The position numbers were made by a program, and so were the translations under genes. The notes below the pieces were generated by a model, which saw nothing but the letters and a program-made list of their open reading frames with translations, was not told where the DNA came from and made no database searches. From Martensiomyces pterosporus (lineage: Eukaryota; Kickxellomycota; Kickxellomycetes; Kickxellales; Kickxellaceae), in the NCBI GenBank assembly GCA_025201845.1, contig MU604138.1:1-17079 (forward strand): a stretch of 17,079 bases of DNA, given 5' to 3'. Positions 8,466 through 17,079 of this stretch are shown piece after piece (the first letter of the stretch is position 1; each line of letters begins with the position of its first letter).

Positions 8466-8692
8466 TGCCACCGTCCCGCCATCTCAACACCCCCTACATG
8501 CTACATACTACATCTACATCCCACTCTTCCCCACCCCCGCCCACTTTCTATTTTTTCTTATCACCATATTTGATTACCATTATATTAGCAGCACTCTGCA
8601 GCGCTCTTACTGGCGAACTCCCCCCTTAGTGCCACCAGTGAATGGCGCTGGGGTTTGCTGGACGTATTAATAGATGTGCTTGGGAAAACAGC

Positions 8693-9829
8693 CTACGCCT
8701 CGTCGACTTGGGGCAACTTGGACACCGCATGATGCCTCCCGCTTTCCTCCGCCTCTGCCTCTGCCTCCATGCCATTGCCTCCTTCCAGCAGCTCCGCCTT
8801 CTCCTTGATCTCCTTTGGCGTCGCCCCATCAATGGCAATGTAGAACTCGGGGCTGTTTGGGTCCTTCTGGCACGACGCCATGTCATTCTTGCCTCTGTTG
8901 TGGCTGACACATCTGGCCGCCGCAATATCATACACGGTGCCCAGGCGGTTCTTCAGGGAGAGGTCCTTCCAAATGCCCGCTCGCTCGAACTTGGCGTTGC
9001 CATCGGCCGTGCGACGGATTGCCGAGAAGGGCTTGCTGAATGAGGGGATCATCGGCAGCTGCCGGATGAACTTGCACACGGGTCGGATTCGGCCGGTGGC
9101 TTCGCGGTTGATCTCGCAGGTGGCCAACACCTCGGGTGGCTTCGTGCCGCCCAGCGGATCCCTGGACGCAGGCACGGAGGAGTCGGGGAGCGGGTCTCTG
9201 ATGGCTACTGCAGGAGAGCTGGTGGGCAAGGCCGTATCACCCTGCGGCTTGCTGGGCTCCTTGTCATCGGCCTTGGCGGCGTCCTCCAGTGCCTTTGCCA
9301 CCTCCTCCTTGATGCTGCCCGACTTTGGGTGCTGCAGCACCAGCGACCCCATGTACGTCCACACATCGCCGTCGGACCACAACCCCTGGTAGATGGTGTT
9401 GTTGGCGACCATGTTGTAGTGCGCCACCACCTTGAGCGAATAGCCCGACGACTCTGAATCGTCCTTGTCGATCTTTGACTGCAGGTACATTCCTTGCTTC
9501 ATCTTTCTGTCCTGGCTGTCGATGTAGTGCGCCGATGCGTACTCGGTCACTCGGCCAGCGCGCACGGAGCTCTCGTTGGTGGGCGCACGGACCTGCATTA
9601 TGACCATCAGCTGGTCGTTGGCCAGCTTTTGGATCGAGATGGCGCCCGTCCCCCAGCCCGCGCCGATCCACTCGGTGCCAATGGGGGAGGACGTGCTGTT
9701 GATCATGATGTGAGACGAGATCTGCGTGATGTCGACGGCATTGTCGGGGACATCCCAGATGAGATTGATGTCAAAAGCGACAATGCTCTGGGCTGCGAGC
9801 AGCAGCAGCACTAGCACAAGGCGGATCAT
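8693..9829 (-). CDS. Secreted glycoprotein of unknown family
   Basis: A 378-residue protein that I do not recognise. The start at 9829 is chosen because it opens with a strong signal peptide (MIRLVLVLLLLAAQSIVA, residues 1-18); the in-frame extension upstream is Arg-rich and not protein-like. Residues 19-170 look beta-rich and aromatic (IWDVPD, WIGAGWGTG, YQGLWSDGDVWTYMGSL) with potential N-glycosylation sites at NST 44, NES 85 and NNT 143. A Pro/Ser/Asp linker (about 175-232) contains a doubled RDPL motif. The C-terminal part (about 235-335) has four Cys (238, 252, 307, 320), which could form two disulfides. The end is Glu-rich. The N-terminal part has a lipocalin- or DOMON-like feel but lacks a motif I could name. 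It converges with the HSP20-like gene, with 227 bp between the stop codons. It is probably extracellular or wall-associated. Confidence 0.78.
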   Translation of the reverse strand: MIRLVLVLLLLAAQSIVAFDINLIWDVPDNAVDITQISSHIMINSTSSPIGTEWIGAGWGTGAISIQKLANDQLMVIMQVRAPTNESSVRAGRVTEYASAHYIDSQDRKMKQGMYLQSKIDKDDSESSGYSLKVVAHYNMVANNTIYQGLWSDGDVWTYMGSLVLQHPKSGSIKEEVAKALEDAAKADDKEPSKPQGDTALPTSSPAVAIRDPLPDSSVPASRDPLGGTKPPEVLATCEINREATGRIRPVCKFIRQLPMIPSFSKPFSAIRRTADGNAKFERAGIWKDLSLKNRLGTVYDIAAARCVSHNRGKNDMASCQKDPNSPEFYIAIDGATPKEIKEKAELLEGGNGMEAEAEAEESGRHHAVSKLPQVDEA

Positions 9830-10250
9830 CCCAGTATTGGTCAGATAGTATGCGGTTTGAAATAAGGCGGTGTAGCAGATGTGGGTTAGGAGAAGAAGAG
9901 AGAGGGGAAAGCGACGTCTCGCCGCGACAGCCGCCTTGCGTCCCACCCACCTGCCGTTTTGTCCTCCGTGCACGCTGGCACGTCTGACCGCTTGCCATTG
10001 CGCCTATTTCCTGGTCGCGTGCCTATGTGTGGAGCGAAGAATGCTCGGGGAAGTGGCAAGCTGCAGATAATAGCCACTGCGCCAAAGGACCGGTAACCAA
10101 AGTGGTGGTTCGAACAATGCCACGGCGCTATTTAGCCTCAAGAATGCCCAAAATGCGGGCAATGGTGGTGTGCCTATATATGAAAGGAAAGGAAACTAAA
10201 GTTGAAGAAATAAGAGCATAAATAAAGGCCAGCGGCCCACCACTACCGAA
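9830..10250. other. Spacer between myosin V and secreted glycoprotein genes
   Basis: This carries the 3' UTR of the myosin gene and the promoter of the 378-residue secreted-protein gene, both on the minus strand. A TATATA string lies at about 10175-10181 and a U-rich sense stretch just after the myosin stop (10205-10230). A ggttcgaac string near 10108 resembles a tRNA T-loop, but its flanks do not pair. No gene was found. Confidence 0.5.
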
Positions 10251-13200
10251 TCACTGGATCTGCTGTGGATATGCCTGCTGGTGCTGCCCATTTGCAGAAT
10301 ACTCGTCGTAGTCGCCCAGCGGCTCGTCCTCGTCCTCATCCTCCTCATACGCCATGTCCGTCTGCGAGTCCACAAGGGCCCTGATCCTCGGCATCTTAAA
10401 CTCGGGCGGGATATACGTCTCGATCGCCGGCACCTTGCGGGCAGTCAAGTAGAGCACCTGGTCGGTGAGGTCGTTGGTGTCCAGCAGGATGTTGTCCGAC
10501 TTTTCCGACGCCTGCGCCCTCCTCGTAACCTCGTTCATCACAGGCCCAATAATCGGGTTCTCGTAGTCCGACACGGCGTAGATCGACAGGAGCTTCTTGA
10601 TCTGCGCCGGGTTGAGCAGGTCGCACACCTCAAACATGATGTCAATGTCCTGCTCGCTCGACTTTTGCAGCTGCAGGAGTTTCACGAGCTGGAGCAGGCG
10701 GTCCAGATTGCGTGTGGTGTCGCTGACGCTGTGGGTCTTGCACCACTCCTCAATGCGGGTGAGGTTGTACTGGATCTGCATGCCGCGCTTCCACGAGCAG
10801 AAGTGTGGTGTCGCTGACGCTGTGGGTCTTGCACCACTCCTCAATGCGGGTGAGGTTGTACTGGATCTGCATGCCGCGCTTCCACGAGCAGAAGTTGCGC
10901 CGCATGATGATGTTGTTGAAGGCGGTGACGCCGATATTGCACAGCAGCTCGGACATGATCTGGCGCATGATGGCCTGGTCAACGTAGTAGAACTCCATGG
11001 TGCGCCAGATGTGGTTGAAGAAGCTCAGGACATTCTCAATCTTCACAGTCGACTCGCGCGACCCTGTGCCCATGAGTCTGTTGAAGAAGCCCGAGTCGCT
11101 GGCAGTAAAGCCCGGCAGTGCCTCGGACTCAACCACGCCAGGGATGATGAGCTTGCCGAAGCGCTTCTGCAGATCCTTGATCCACCCAAAGTAGATGTCC
11201 GAGAGAAGCGTCTCGAGATACTGCATGCCGTCGTTCATCGCGCGCTCGGACTCGGCGTACTCGTATGTGGAGGACTGGTGTTCCGTCATCGACGTCTTGA
11301 TGATGGAGAGCAGCTCGAACACGTTCGAGAGCCAGAACGCCGACGTGTAGTCCGACTCGAACGCCGCCGTCTTCTTCTGGATCCGCGCAATGGCCGACAG
11401 CAGCATGCGGTCGATCCTCCTCGACAGGTTGTACTGGAACATCTTGATCACGCACAGACCAATCAGGTGCGCCGGGAACAGGAGGTCCGGTGGCGAGTAC
11501 TCGGCGTCCAGGTTGGGCAGGGGAACCTGGAGGTCGCCAATGAGCTCGTTGAGGATCTCCGCGATCAGATTCTCGTCGTTCTCCAGCATCTCGCACACTT
11601 CGTCCTCGCTCCTCAGCTCGAATGCCGCCTGGTGCGCCTGGTCGTCCTCCTCGACGATCGTGTCGCTGGTCATCGAGCTGCTGTTGTTGGACGAGCCGAA
11701 CGCACCCAGAGAGCCCAGCATCTTCGCCAGCGTGCGGCCCTCCTCGCCGCCAATCGTGGTGCGCTTGCTGGCCACCCCGTCCATGCTGGCGCCCGGAAGA
11801 CCGCGGGTGTCGTTGTTGCGCGTGGTATCGACCGAGTGGGGGCGCCGCTGCACATCCGCAAACTGCTGCTGCGGCTGCGGTTGCCTCTGCTGCTGTGGCT
11901 GGGGCAGTGCGGCGGGCACCGCAGGCACCGCGCTGTGCTCGCCATTCGGCATGGCCATTGGCGGCGTGGCCGAATCAGCCAGCTCGTACCCAGTGGCCGA
12001 CAGCCCGGCAGCTGCCTTCCACCGGTTGTTCATGGTGTCCGATCTCTTGATCGACGACGGCTGGTCGGCACCCACCTGCTGCATGGCTGAGGGGCCCTGC
12101 TGCTGGTAGATCAGCATCTGCTGCTGGTGCTGGGCGCGGGCATCGGCCAGCTGGGTCTTCGATGTCTGCAGCTCCGCCTCCAGCTCGGCCAGCTTCTTCT
12201 CCAGCTCCTCGCGCGCACTCAGCTGCTCTCCCTTCTCCTTCACGGCCTCCGAGCGCACCAGCTCGAGCTCCTCCTGCGTCTGCGCCAGCTGCTGGGTCAG
12301 CTCGGTGCACTTCTCGTCCGCCGCCTGCTTGGCCGCCGTAATCTCGGCCACCTGCTGCGTCAGCTGCGCCGTGGCAGTGCGTATCGACTCGTCCTGCGTA
12401 AGCCGCAGCGACTTGGACTCCTCCTGCGCCACGCCCAGCTTCTCCGTCAGCTGGGCCACGCGCAGCTGCGACTCGTCCAGCTGCTTGGCAAGCTGCTTCG
12501 ACTCGTTCCGCTGCGTCTGCAGCTGCCTCGTCAGATCCATCAGCTTGCCCTCCAGCTTGTAGGTGACCTCCTTGAAATGCGCCGCCGACCTCATCTCCTG
12601 CTTCCTCTCGCTCAGGAGCTTGCGGGCCATCCGCACGCGCACGTTGCCCTGCATGCGGGTAATGAGGAACCTGGTGCGCTCGTACGCCGCGCGCTGCTGG
12701 TGGCCACGCACGCGGCTCTGGATGACAATGGCTGCGCGCGTGCGCCGCATCTCGTGGAACTTCTGGCGGGCCAGCCGCCCGCGGACGAGGGCCTGCAGGC
12801 GGATAACTGCGCGGCGGGTGGACCGGAACCGCGAGCGCGCCAGGTACGCACGGACCGCGCACTGGATGGTGACGGCGGCCCTGGTGTCTCTCCTCCTCTG
12901 CAGCTCCCTGCGTGCCAGGTACCCCCTCACTCCTATCTGGATGGTGCGCGCAGCCTGGCGCTGGCGCAGGAACCTGGTTCTTTGCTGGTAGCACCTCACC
13001 AGGCTCTGGATGACAGTGGCCGCAACGTTGAGGCGCTCCACCCGCAGCTTCTCGATGAGCGCCAGCATGCCAGCGCGGAAGAACACTTTTGTGAGGCCCA
13101 CCTGGTATCTGTCGTTCTCCGTGAACGCCGTGGCGAGGATGGAGTGCGCCATGGCGCGGTAGTCCTCAACCGAGCTGGCGCTGCTCACGCTGGCAGACGA

Positions 13201-15622
13201 GCCCGCGGGCAGCAAAACGCGGTACCTGTGGATGAACTCGGGGATGGGCAGGCGCGAGGGGTAGCCGGCACAGCTGATGCGGATTGTCTCCAGCACACCG
13301 CAGGCGCGCAGCTGCGAGAGGACCATGGGCGCATCGAACACCCACGCAGCCTTGGCCTCGTTCGGCTTGATGCAGCGGATGTAGTGCGACTCTGTGGCCT
13401 CGATCGTCTCCATCAAGCTCACGAGCGAGTGCTTGAACACCGTGCCCAGGGTGGGCTTTCTCGCCGCGCGCACACTCAGCCTGCCCTTGGGTGCCTGGGC
13501 AGGCTGGTCGGGCTCGGGCTCCTGGATGACCGTGGTCAGGAGGTCGTCCGCCGACGCCTTCAGCACATTCTGGATCTCGTCCGGCACCGTGTCCTTGTTC
13601 TTGTCGATGAACCCGTCGGCCTCGTACGTGACGTCGTGGGCGTAGTGGCGGATAGTGAATTTGTCGGAGCCAAACCGGGGCTTCCTGAAGAACGCCGCGG
13701 GGGTCTCGGGGTCCGGCCTGGGAGCCTGCGCGAACTGCTTGTAGAGCTTCTCGACGAACGTCAGATCCGTGCCCTGCTGCAGCCTACTCTCCTCGTCCAG
13801 CAACGAAAGCACGCCCAGCTTGCCCTCAATAAGGTCGATGCAGGGCTGGTTGTCCTGGAAGTCCACAAACGTCCAGTTCTGCAGCTGCTCTCGCTGATAC
13901 TCCTCCTGCTCGAGCTTAAACACGTGGCGGTTGAAGTTCTGCTGCAGCTTCTCGTTCGCATAGTTGATGCAGAACTGCTCAAACGAGTTGTGCTCAAAGT
14001 GCTCGAACCCGTAGATATCCAGCACGCCGATGAAGGATGCCGGGTTGCCTGCCACTCCGGAGTCGCCGCCCGACAGCGAGATGTTGATGGTGTGCACGAT
14101 CCAGTCGAACAGGTGCGCGTAGATGAACTTGGCGACCGAGTCCCGGACCACCTGGGCTTGCAGCTTGGTCAGGTTGCTGACGATCTTCTCGCTGCGCGTG
14201 ACGATCTGCTTCTTTGTCAGCCACTTGCGGAACAGAGTGCCGTCAATCTGCAGCAGCTCAACGACCTTGTTGCATGCAGCATTGTCGTCCTGGATCGCAG
14301 CGCCCATCCGCTCCGACCCGCCAATCTCCAGGTTGCCCATGTGCAGCAGTGCGGCCAGGAGCTTGTAGATTTGCTTCTGCCTGGAGGCGTCGACGCCGAT
14401 CACGCTGAGCGCGTCGCAGGTGATCTTGAACTCGCGCGCATCGTCCACGCCGCTGATCTGGCCGCTGCCGCCCTGTGACGTGTAGTTGAACGACTCCCAC
14501 GAGCAGTCGACCAGCCCAAGCTGCTGGCGGTCCTCCTGCGGGATGGCAGACAGCAGCTGGTAGAAGATGTGGTAGTTGCGCTCAGTTGCCGGCTGGTACA
14601 CCAGACGCGAGCGCTCCAAAAGGTAGGTGCGAATAAACGCAGCCTCAATCGCATGGCGCTCGTTGAACCTGATTTCCAGGAACTTGCCAAAGCGCGACGA
14701 GTTGTCGTTTCTCGTTGTCTTGGCATTGCCAAACGACTCGAGCACGGGGTTGGTCGCCAGAATCTGCTCCTCCACGCGGCTGATTGACGCCGCACCGCCG
14801 CTGGCCCCACTGCCCACCGCCTCGTTTTCCTCGTGGGCAGAGGCGAAGTAGCGCATGATGTACTTGGCGCTCATCGTCTTTCCGGCCCCCGACTCGCCCG
14901 ACACAATGATGGTCTGGTTCCTCTTGTCCCTCACCATGCCCTGGAACGCATCCTCCGAGATGGCGAAGAGATGGGGCTCCAGCTCGCCCCGCATGCGGCC
15001 GGCATACGCCTCCAGCGTATCCTGCGAATAAAGAGGCACGCGGGCGAAGGGGTTGAGTGCCACGAGGACGATGCCCGAGTACGTGTAGATGTTGTGCATG
15101 CCGTAGCGCACCTGCAGGTTGTGCAGGACCGCGGGCTCGTTCAGGTGGCTGAGATTGGTCAGATCGTCGATGCCCTCGAGCAAGGGCGGGTTGCAGAGGG
15201 GCGGGAGAATTTTGGTCTTTTTGAGGAGCTCGTCGAATGTGGCTTCAAACTTGTACACGGTAGGCGGCGAGTCCTCCTTGTCTTTTTCGGCGTCTTCCTT
15301 GTTGCGTGTGAATGTCATCTTGACTGTGCGATTCGACTCGTCCACCGTCTTTTCCGTCAGAACGGCCTGCACCCAGGCGAGCTCATCGTCGGCAAAGAAC
15401 GCCTTTGTTCCCTACACCCCCCAGCATGCGCATCATGAGGCCTGCAAAAAGGAATGAGTGGCAAATGGCTGCTACAAAAAGAGGGGGCTGTAATAGTGTG
15501 CCCTAGCCAGGAGGCTATTTCAGGCGAAATAGACTTTGTTCAAAGGGGGCTTAGCTCCTTGAATGGTGTGTGCTCACCTTGGCGTAGACCTTGAGCTCCG
15601 CCAGGCTAGAGTCGCTGCTCAT
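10251..15622 (-). CDS. Class V myosin heavy chain, two exons, frame broken in tail
   Basis: The actin-based motor that carries vesicles and organelles during polarised growth. Exon 1 (15622-15578) encodes MSSDSSLAELKVYAK; exon 2 begins at 15411 with GTKAFFADDELAWVQ, restoring the conserved myosin start. Residues: SH3-like N-terminus (about 10-55); motor with P-loop GESGAGKT (187-194), switch I NDNSSRFG (250-257), switch II DIYGFE (480-485) and an acidic Glu at about 423, the apparent TEDS site; six IQ motifs (about 816-945) for calmodulin or light chains; coiled coil (about 956-1118); a Gln/Pro/Ser-rich linker; and the DIL globular tail from about 1295. A 91-bp tandem duplication shifts the frame after residue 1551, so as written translation ends at 10750 (1568 residues). 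The remaining 153 residues lie intact in the other frame down to TGA at 10251. Without one repeat copy the protein is 1704 residues, normal for the class. The closest yeast relatives are MYO2 and MYO4. Confidence 0.93.
10712..10895. repeat. Perfect 91-bp tandem duplication in myosin tail
   Basis: The segment 10712-10804 is identical to 10803-10895, a period of 91 bp with no mismatch. It encodes the DIL-domain stretch around CSWKRGMQIQYNL and EEWCKTHSVSDTT. Since 91 leaves remainder one on division by three, the second copy is read out of frame and a stop follows at 10750. Perfect identity means the event is very recent or is an assembly artefact. Confidence 0.97.
15412..15577 (-). other. Spliceosomal intron 1 of the myosin V gene
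   Basis: A 166-nt intron, phase 0, with a GTGAGC donor (15577-15572) and a TAG acceptor ending at 15412. It is required because exon 2 has an in-frame stop at the acceptor itself, while joining the flanks gives VYAK-GTKAFFADDE, which matches the conserved YxKGTK-x-W/F start of class V myosins. A more pyrimidine-rich tttttgcag string lies upstream, at about 15445-15453, but would lead straight to a stop. Confidence 0.88.
15504..15532 (-). other. Overlapping hairpins within the myosin intron
   Basis: A perfect 7-bp inverted repeat with a 4-nt loop (ctatttc / gaaatag, 15515-15521 and 15526-15532) overlaps a 5-bp one (tagcc / ggcta, 15504-15508 and 15513-15517). They share three bases, so they could not both be fully paired. 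They may be chance; intron folding that brings splice sites together is one possible role. Confidence 0.4.
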
Positions 15623-16462
15623 TTTCGACGCTCAGCAGAACACGATTGGAGAAAGAGCGAACTTGCGCAGAGTAAACGAGCCCGGTGAATTCTACAAGGA
15701 GAGGCGGCGGTGTTCCTGGATTTAGCCAACTCTGCTGCATCTCTCCTTCCCATCTGCTCGGCATTTCGTGGCTGCCGCCTGCTGCAAAACTCGAGCAGCG
15801 CGGGGCGAATACATACCTAGTAAGCGTGTCCGAGCCCGGTATCCTTTTTAGTAATTTGGCCTGCAAACAGAAAAGAAGGAGCAAATGAATGAGAAAGAAA
15901 AGGATGAGAACGAGGAGAATAATGTAAAGGAGGTGCGTGCGAGATTGCGATAGCCCTTCGCGCAGCACTGTACCGGTTTCTCTCACCTCTCTCTCCTCCC
16001 ACGGTTTTAGATGAATGGAAACTATAAAGTAGCACTCTCCTGCCAACAGAGAGGGTATTTGAGTGTGGAATGCAAAGTAGACAATAAATGCTGGAAAGCG
16101 GAGCTGAGAAGGGGAGGGGCTGCTGTCGCTGAAAGCCTGGACGACCCAGGGCGCCTGTCTTTCTGCAAATAATAAACACCACGCTGATTGGACCACATCC
16201 CCCCACCGCCAGCCGGAGAGGCCATGTGACGCTAAGCAGTAGATCTAATAGACAACAACAGCGCAAGTAATCTGTGTCAACAAACAAACCAAATCTCCTC
16301 ATCTCATCGCCGAGTCCATCGGCATGAGAGCTAAGGGGGCTGCATGGTTCTGTGTATTTCTAAAACCACAAAGAGGCGAGAGTGCACTAGCAGGGAAATC
16401 AACCGGCATGTCGAGGAAACAGTGCCAATTGGCAAGCTCCATGGTGTGCACACCAAACAGCA
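15623..16462. other. Spacer upstream of myosin V with its promoter
   Basis: 840 bp between the GT31-like gene stop and the myosin start, both genes on the minus strand. In the myosin sense there are CCAAT boxes about 25 nt upstream of the ATG (near 15644) and near 16188, and the ATG context is cgaaaATGa with A at -3. TATAAA and AATAAA strings occur only on the opposite strand (about 16024, 16084 and 16169). The long frames crossing the region (for example 15606-16196 minus) lack protein-like composition and run into the myosin start. No RNA gene was seen. Confidence 0.5.
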
Positions 16463-17079
16463 CTACATGCTGCACTTGCCGTACTGCAGGTACTGCACGT
16501 ACACCCTGGATGAGCGGTACTGTATGTGGTGGATCTTTGCAATGTGGTCCAGGTTGTAGTACGTCACATTACCAAGCACACTCAGAGCCTTGCCAAAGTT
16601 AACGTCCTCCTTTCTGCCGTTCAGCTGCTTCCTCGCTTCCTCGCTCTTGCACAGCTCATCCAGCGTCTCCCTCGTAAACATGTACATCGAGCCCTGTGGC
16701 CAGATAGTGCCATCATTCCAGACGCGCAAGTACCCAAGCATGGCCTTTCCATCCACTTCAACTTTATCCAAGGCGTCCTGGATATCGGGTGGGAAGAACA
16801 GGACGTCGTCGTCGACCTTGACAAAAATGTCATAGCTGTCCCTATACTTGGTGCCCTCTTTGGAGCACAGATACTCGATGGTGTCGCGGCTCTTGTCGCC
16901 AAGTTGGAGGTAGGTGTAATCCTTTGGCAGCCTGATGTCGCACGCAAACCGCGAGCTCTTGTCGCACACTTTAACTGTTGTGGAGCAGCCGCTGAGGAAG
17001 TGGCAGGCTTCGCTGTCGAATGTGCACCCGATGGGTGTGTAGAACATCACCCTCCGCTTTTGGCTTTCTTGGGTCTGGT
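16463..17079 (-). CDS. GT31-like glycosyltransferase, C-terminal part
   Basis: At least 204 codons, open to the right edge, so the N-terminus (expected membrane anchor and first part of the catalytic domain) is missing. The visible part has the hallmark of family 31 galactosyl/N-acetylglucosaminyl transferases: DYTYLQLGDKSRDTIEYLC, then YDIFVKVDDDVLF with the metal- and sugar-nucleotide-binding DDD at 16805-16813, then GYLRVWNDG-x-WPQGSMYMFTRETL, then EDVNFGKALSVLG, matching the EDV-x-x-G step near the end of the domain. Seven Cys and one N-glycosylation site (NVT) suit a Golgi-lumen enzyme. The stop at 16463 (TAG) follows a short basic end, CSM. Members act as type II Golgi proteins that extend protein or lipid glycans; acceptor and donor sugars cannot be told from this. 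No overlap with the myosin gene. Confidence 0.72.
   Translation of the reverse strand, partial: QTQESQKRRVMFYTPIGCTFDSEACHFLSGCSTTVKVCDKSSRFACDIRLPKDYTYLQLGDKSRDTIEYLCSKEGTKYRDSYDIFVKVDDDVLFFPPDIQDALDKVEVDGKAMLGYLRVWNDGTIWPQGSMYMFTRETLDELCKSEEARKQLNGRKEDVNFGKALSVLGNVTYYNLDHIAKIHHIQYRSSRVYVQYLQYGKCSM

Noticed and set aside
10095..10130. ggttcgaac string resembling a tRNA T-loop
   Set aside because: The five bases on either side do not form a T-stem, and no acceptor stem or anticodon arm could be placed.
10597..12090. Plus-strand frame of 497 codons over the myosin tail
   Set aside because: It is antisense to conserved DIL-domain coding sequence and crosses the tandem duplication; its own peptide contains the duplicated stretch as a by-product.
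12127..14478. Long plus-strand open frame of 783 codons opposite the myosin gene
   Set aside because: It is the antisense shadow of a GC-rich, conserved coding sequence: Leu/Arg/His/Val-heavy composition, no recognisable domain, and it lies entirely within myosin exon 2.
15606..16196. Minus-strand frame of 196 codons upstream of the myosin start
   Set aside because: It runs into the myosin first exon in a different frame and has low-complexity Leu/Phe/Ser content from pyrimidine-rich promoter sequence.

Overview
The window looks like a compact, intron-poor chromosomal region from a filamentous or early-diverging fungus. The evidence is a class V myosin with a DIL cargo-binding tail, a CSC1/RSN1-type channel with the fungal PHM7-like C-terminal motif, one short GT-AG intron, and secreted Ser/Thr-rich proteins. 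The GC-rich codon usage and near absence of introns fit Zoopagomycota such as Coemansia and relatives, but that placement is inference. No rRNA, tRNA, CRISPR array, integron or complete transposon was seen.

Layout, left to right. (1) 1-150, minus: the N-terminal 50 codons of a gene that leaves the window, family uncertain. (2) 588-1187, minus: a small secreted protein with a Ser/Thr/Pro repeat tail. (3) 1523-5848, minus: a 1441-residue CSC1/OSCA/TMEM63-type channel with a tail of about 660 residues. (4) A 1.1-kb divergent intergenic region holding the promoters of the channel gene and the next gene. (5) 6963-8465, plus: a 500-residue Cys/His-rich protein ending in a divergent alpha-crystallin/HSP20-like domain. 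(6) 8693-9829, minus: a 378-residue secreted protein of no recognised family. (7) 10251-15622, minus: a class V myosin in two exons. (8) 16463 to the right edge, minus: the C-terminal part of a GT31-like glycosyltransferase.

The most notable anomaly is a 91-bp perfect tandem duplication inside the myosin tail. Because 91 is not a multiple of three, it shifts the frame and ends the protein after 17 foreign residues, while the missing tail is intact in the other frame downstream. It is either an assembly error, a real loss-of-tail allele, or a very young intron-like event. The second point of interest is the domain combination in the Cys/His-rich HSP20-like protein.

The genes do not form a pathway. 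Loosely, several concern the cell surface and polarised growth: secreted or wall proteins, vesicle transport by myosin V, a membrane mechanosensitive or osmosensing channel, and Golgi glycosylation. That is ordinary for neighbouring fungal genes and not evidence of a cluster.
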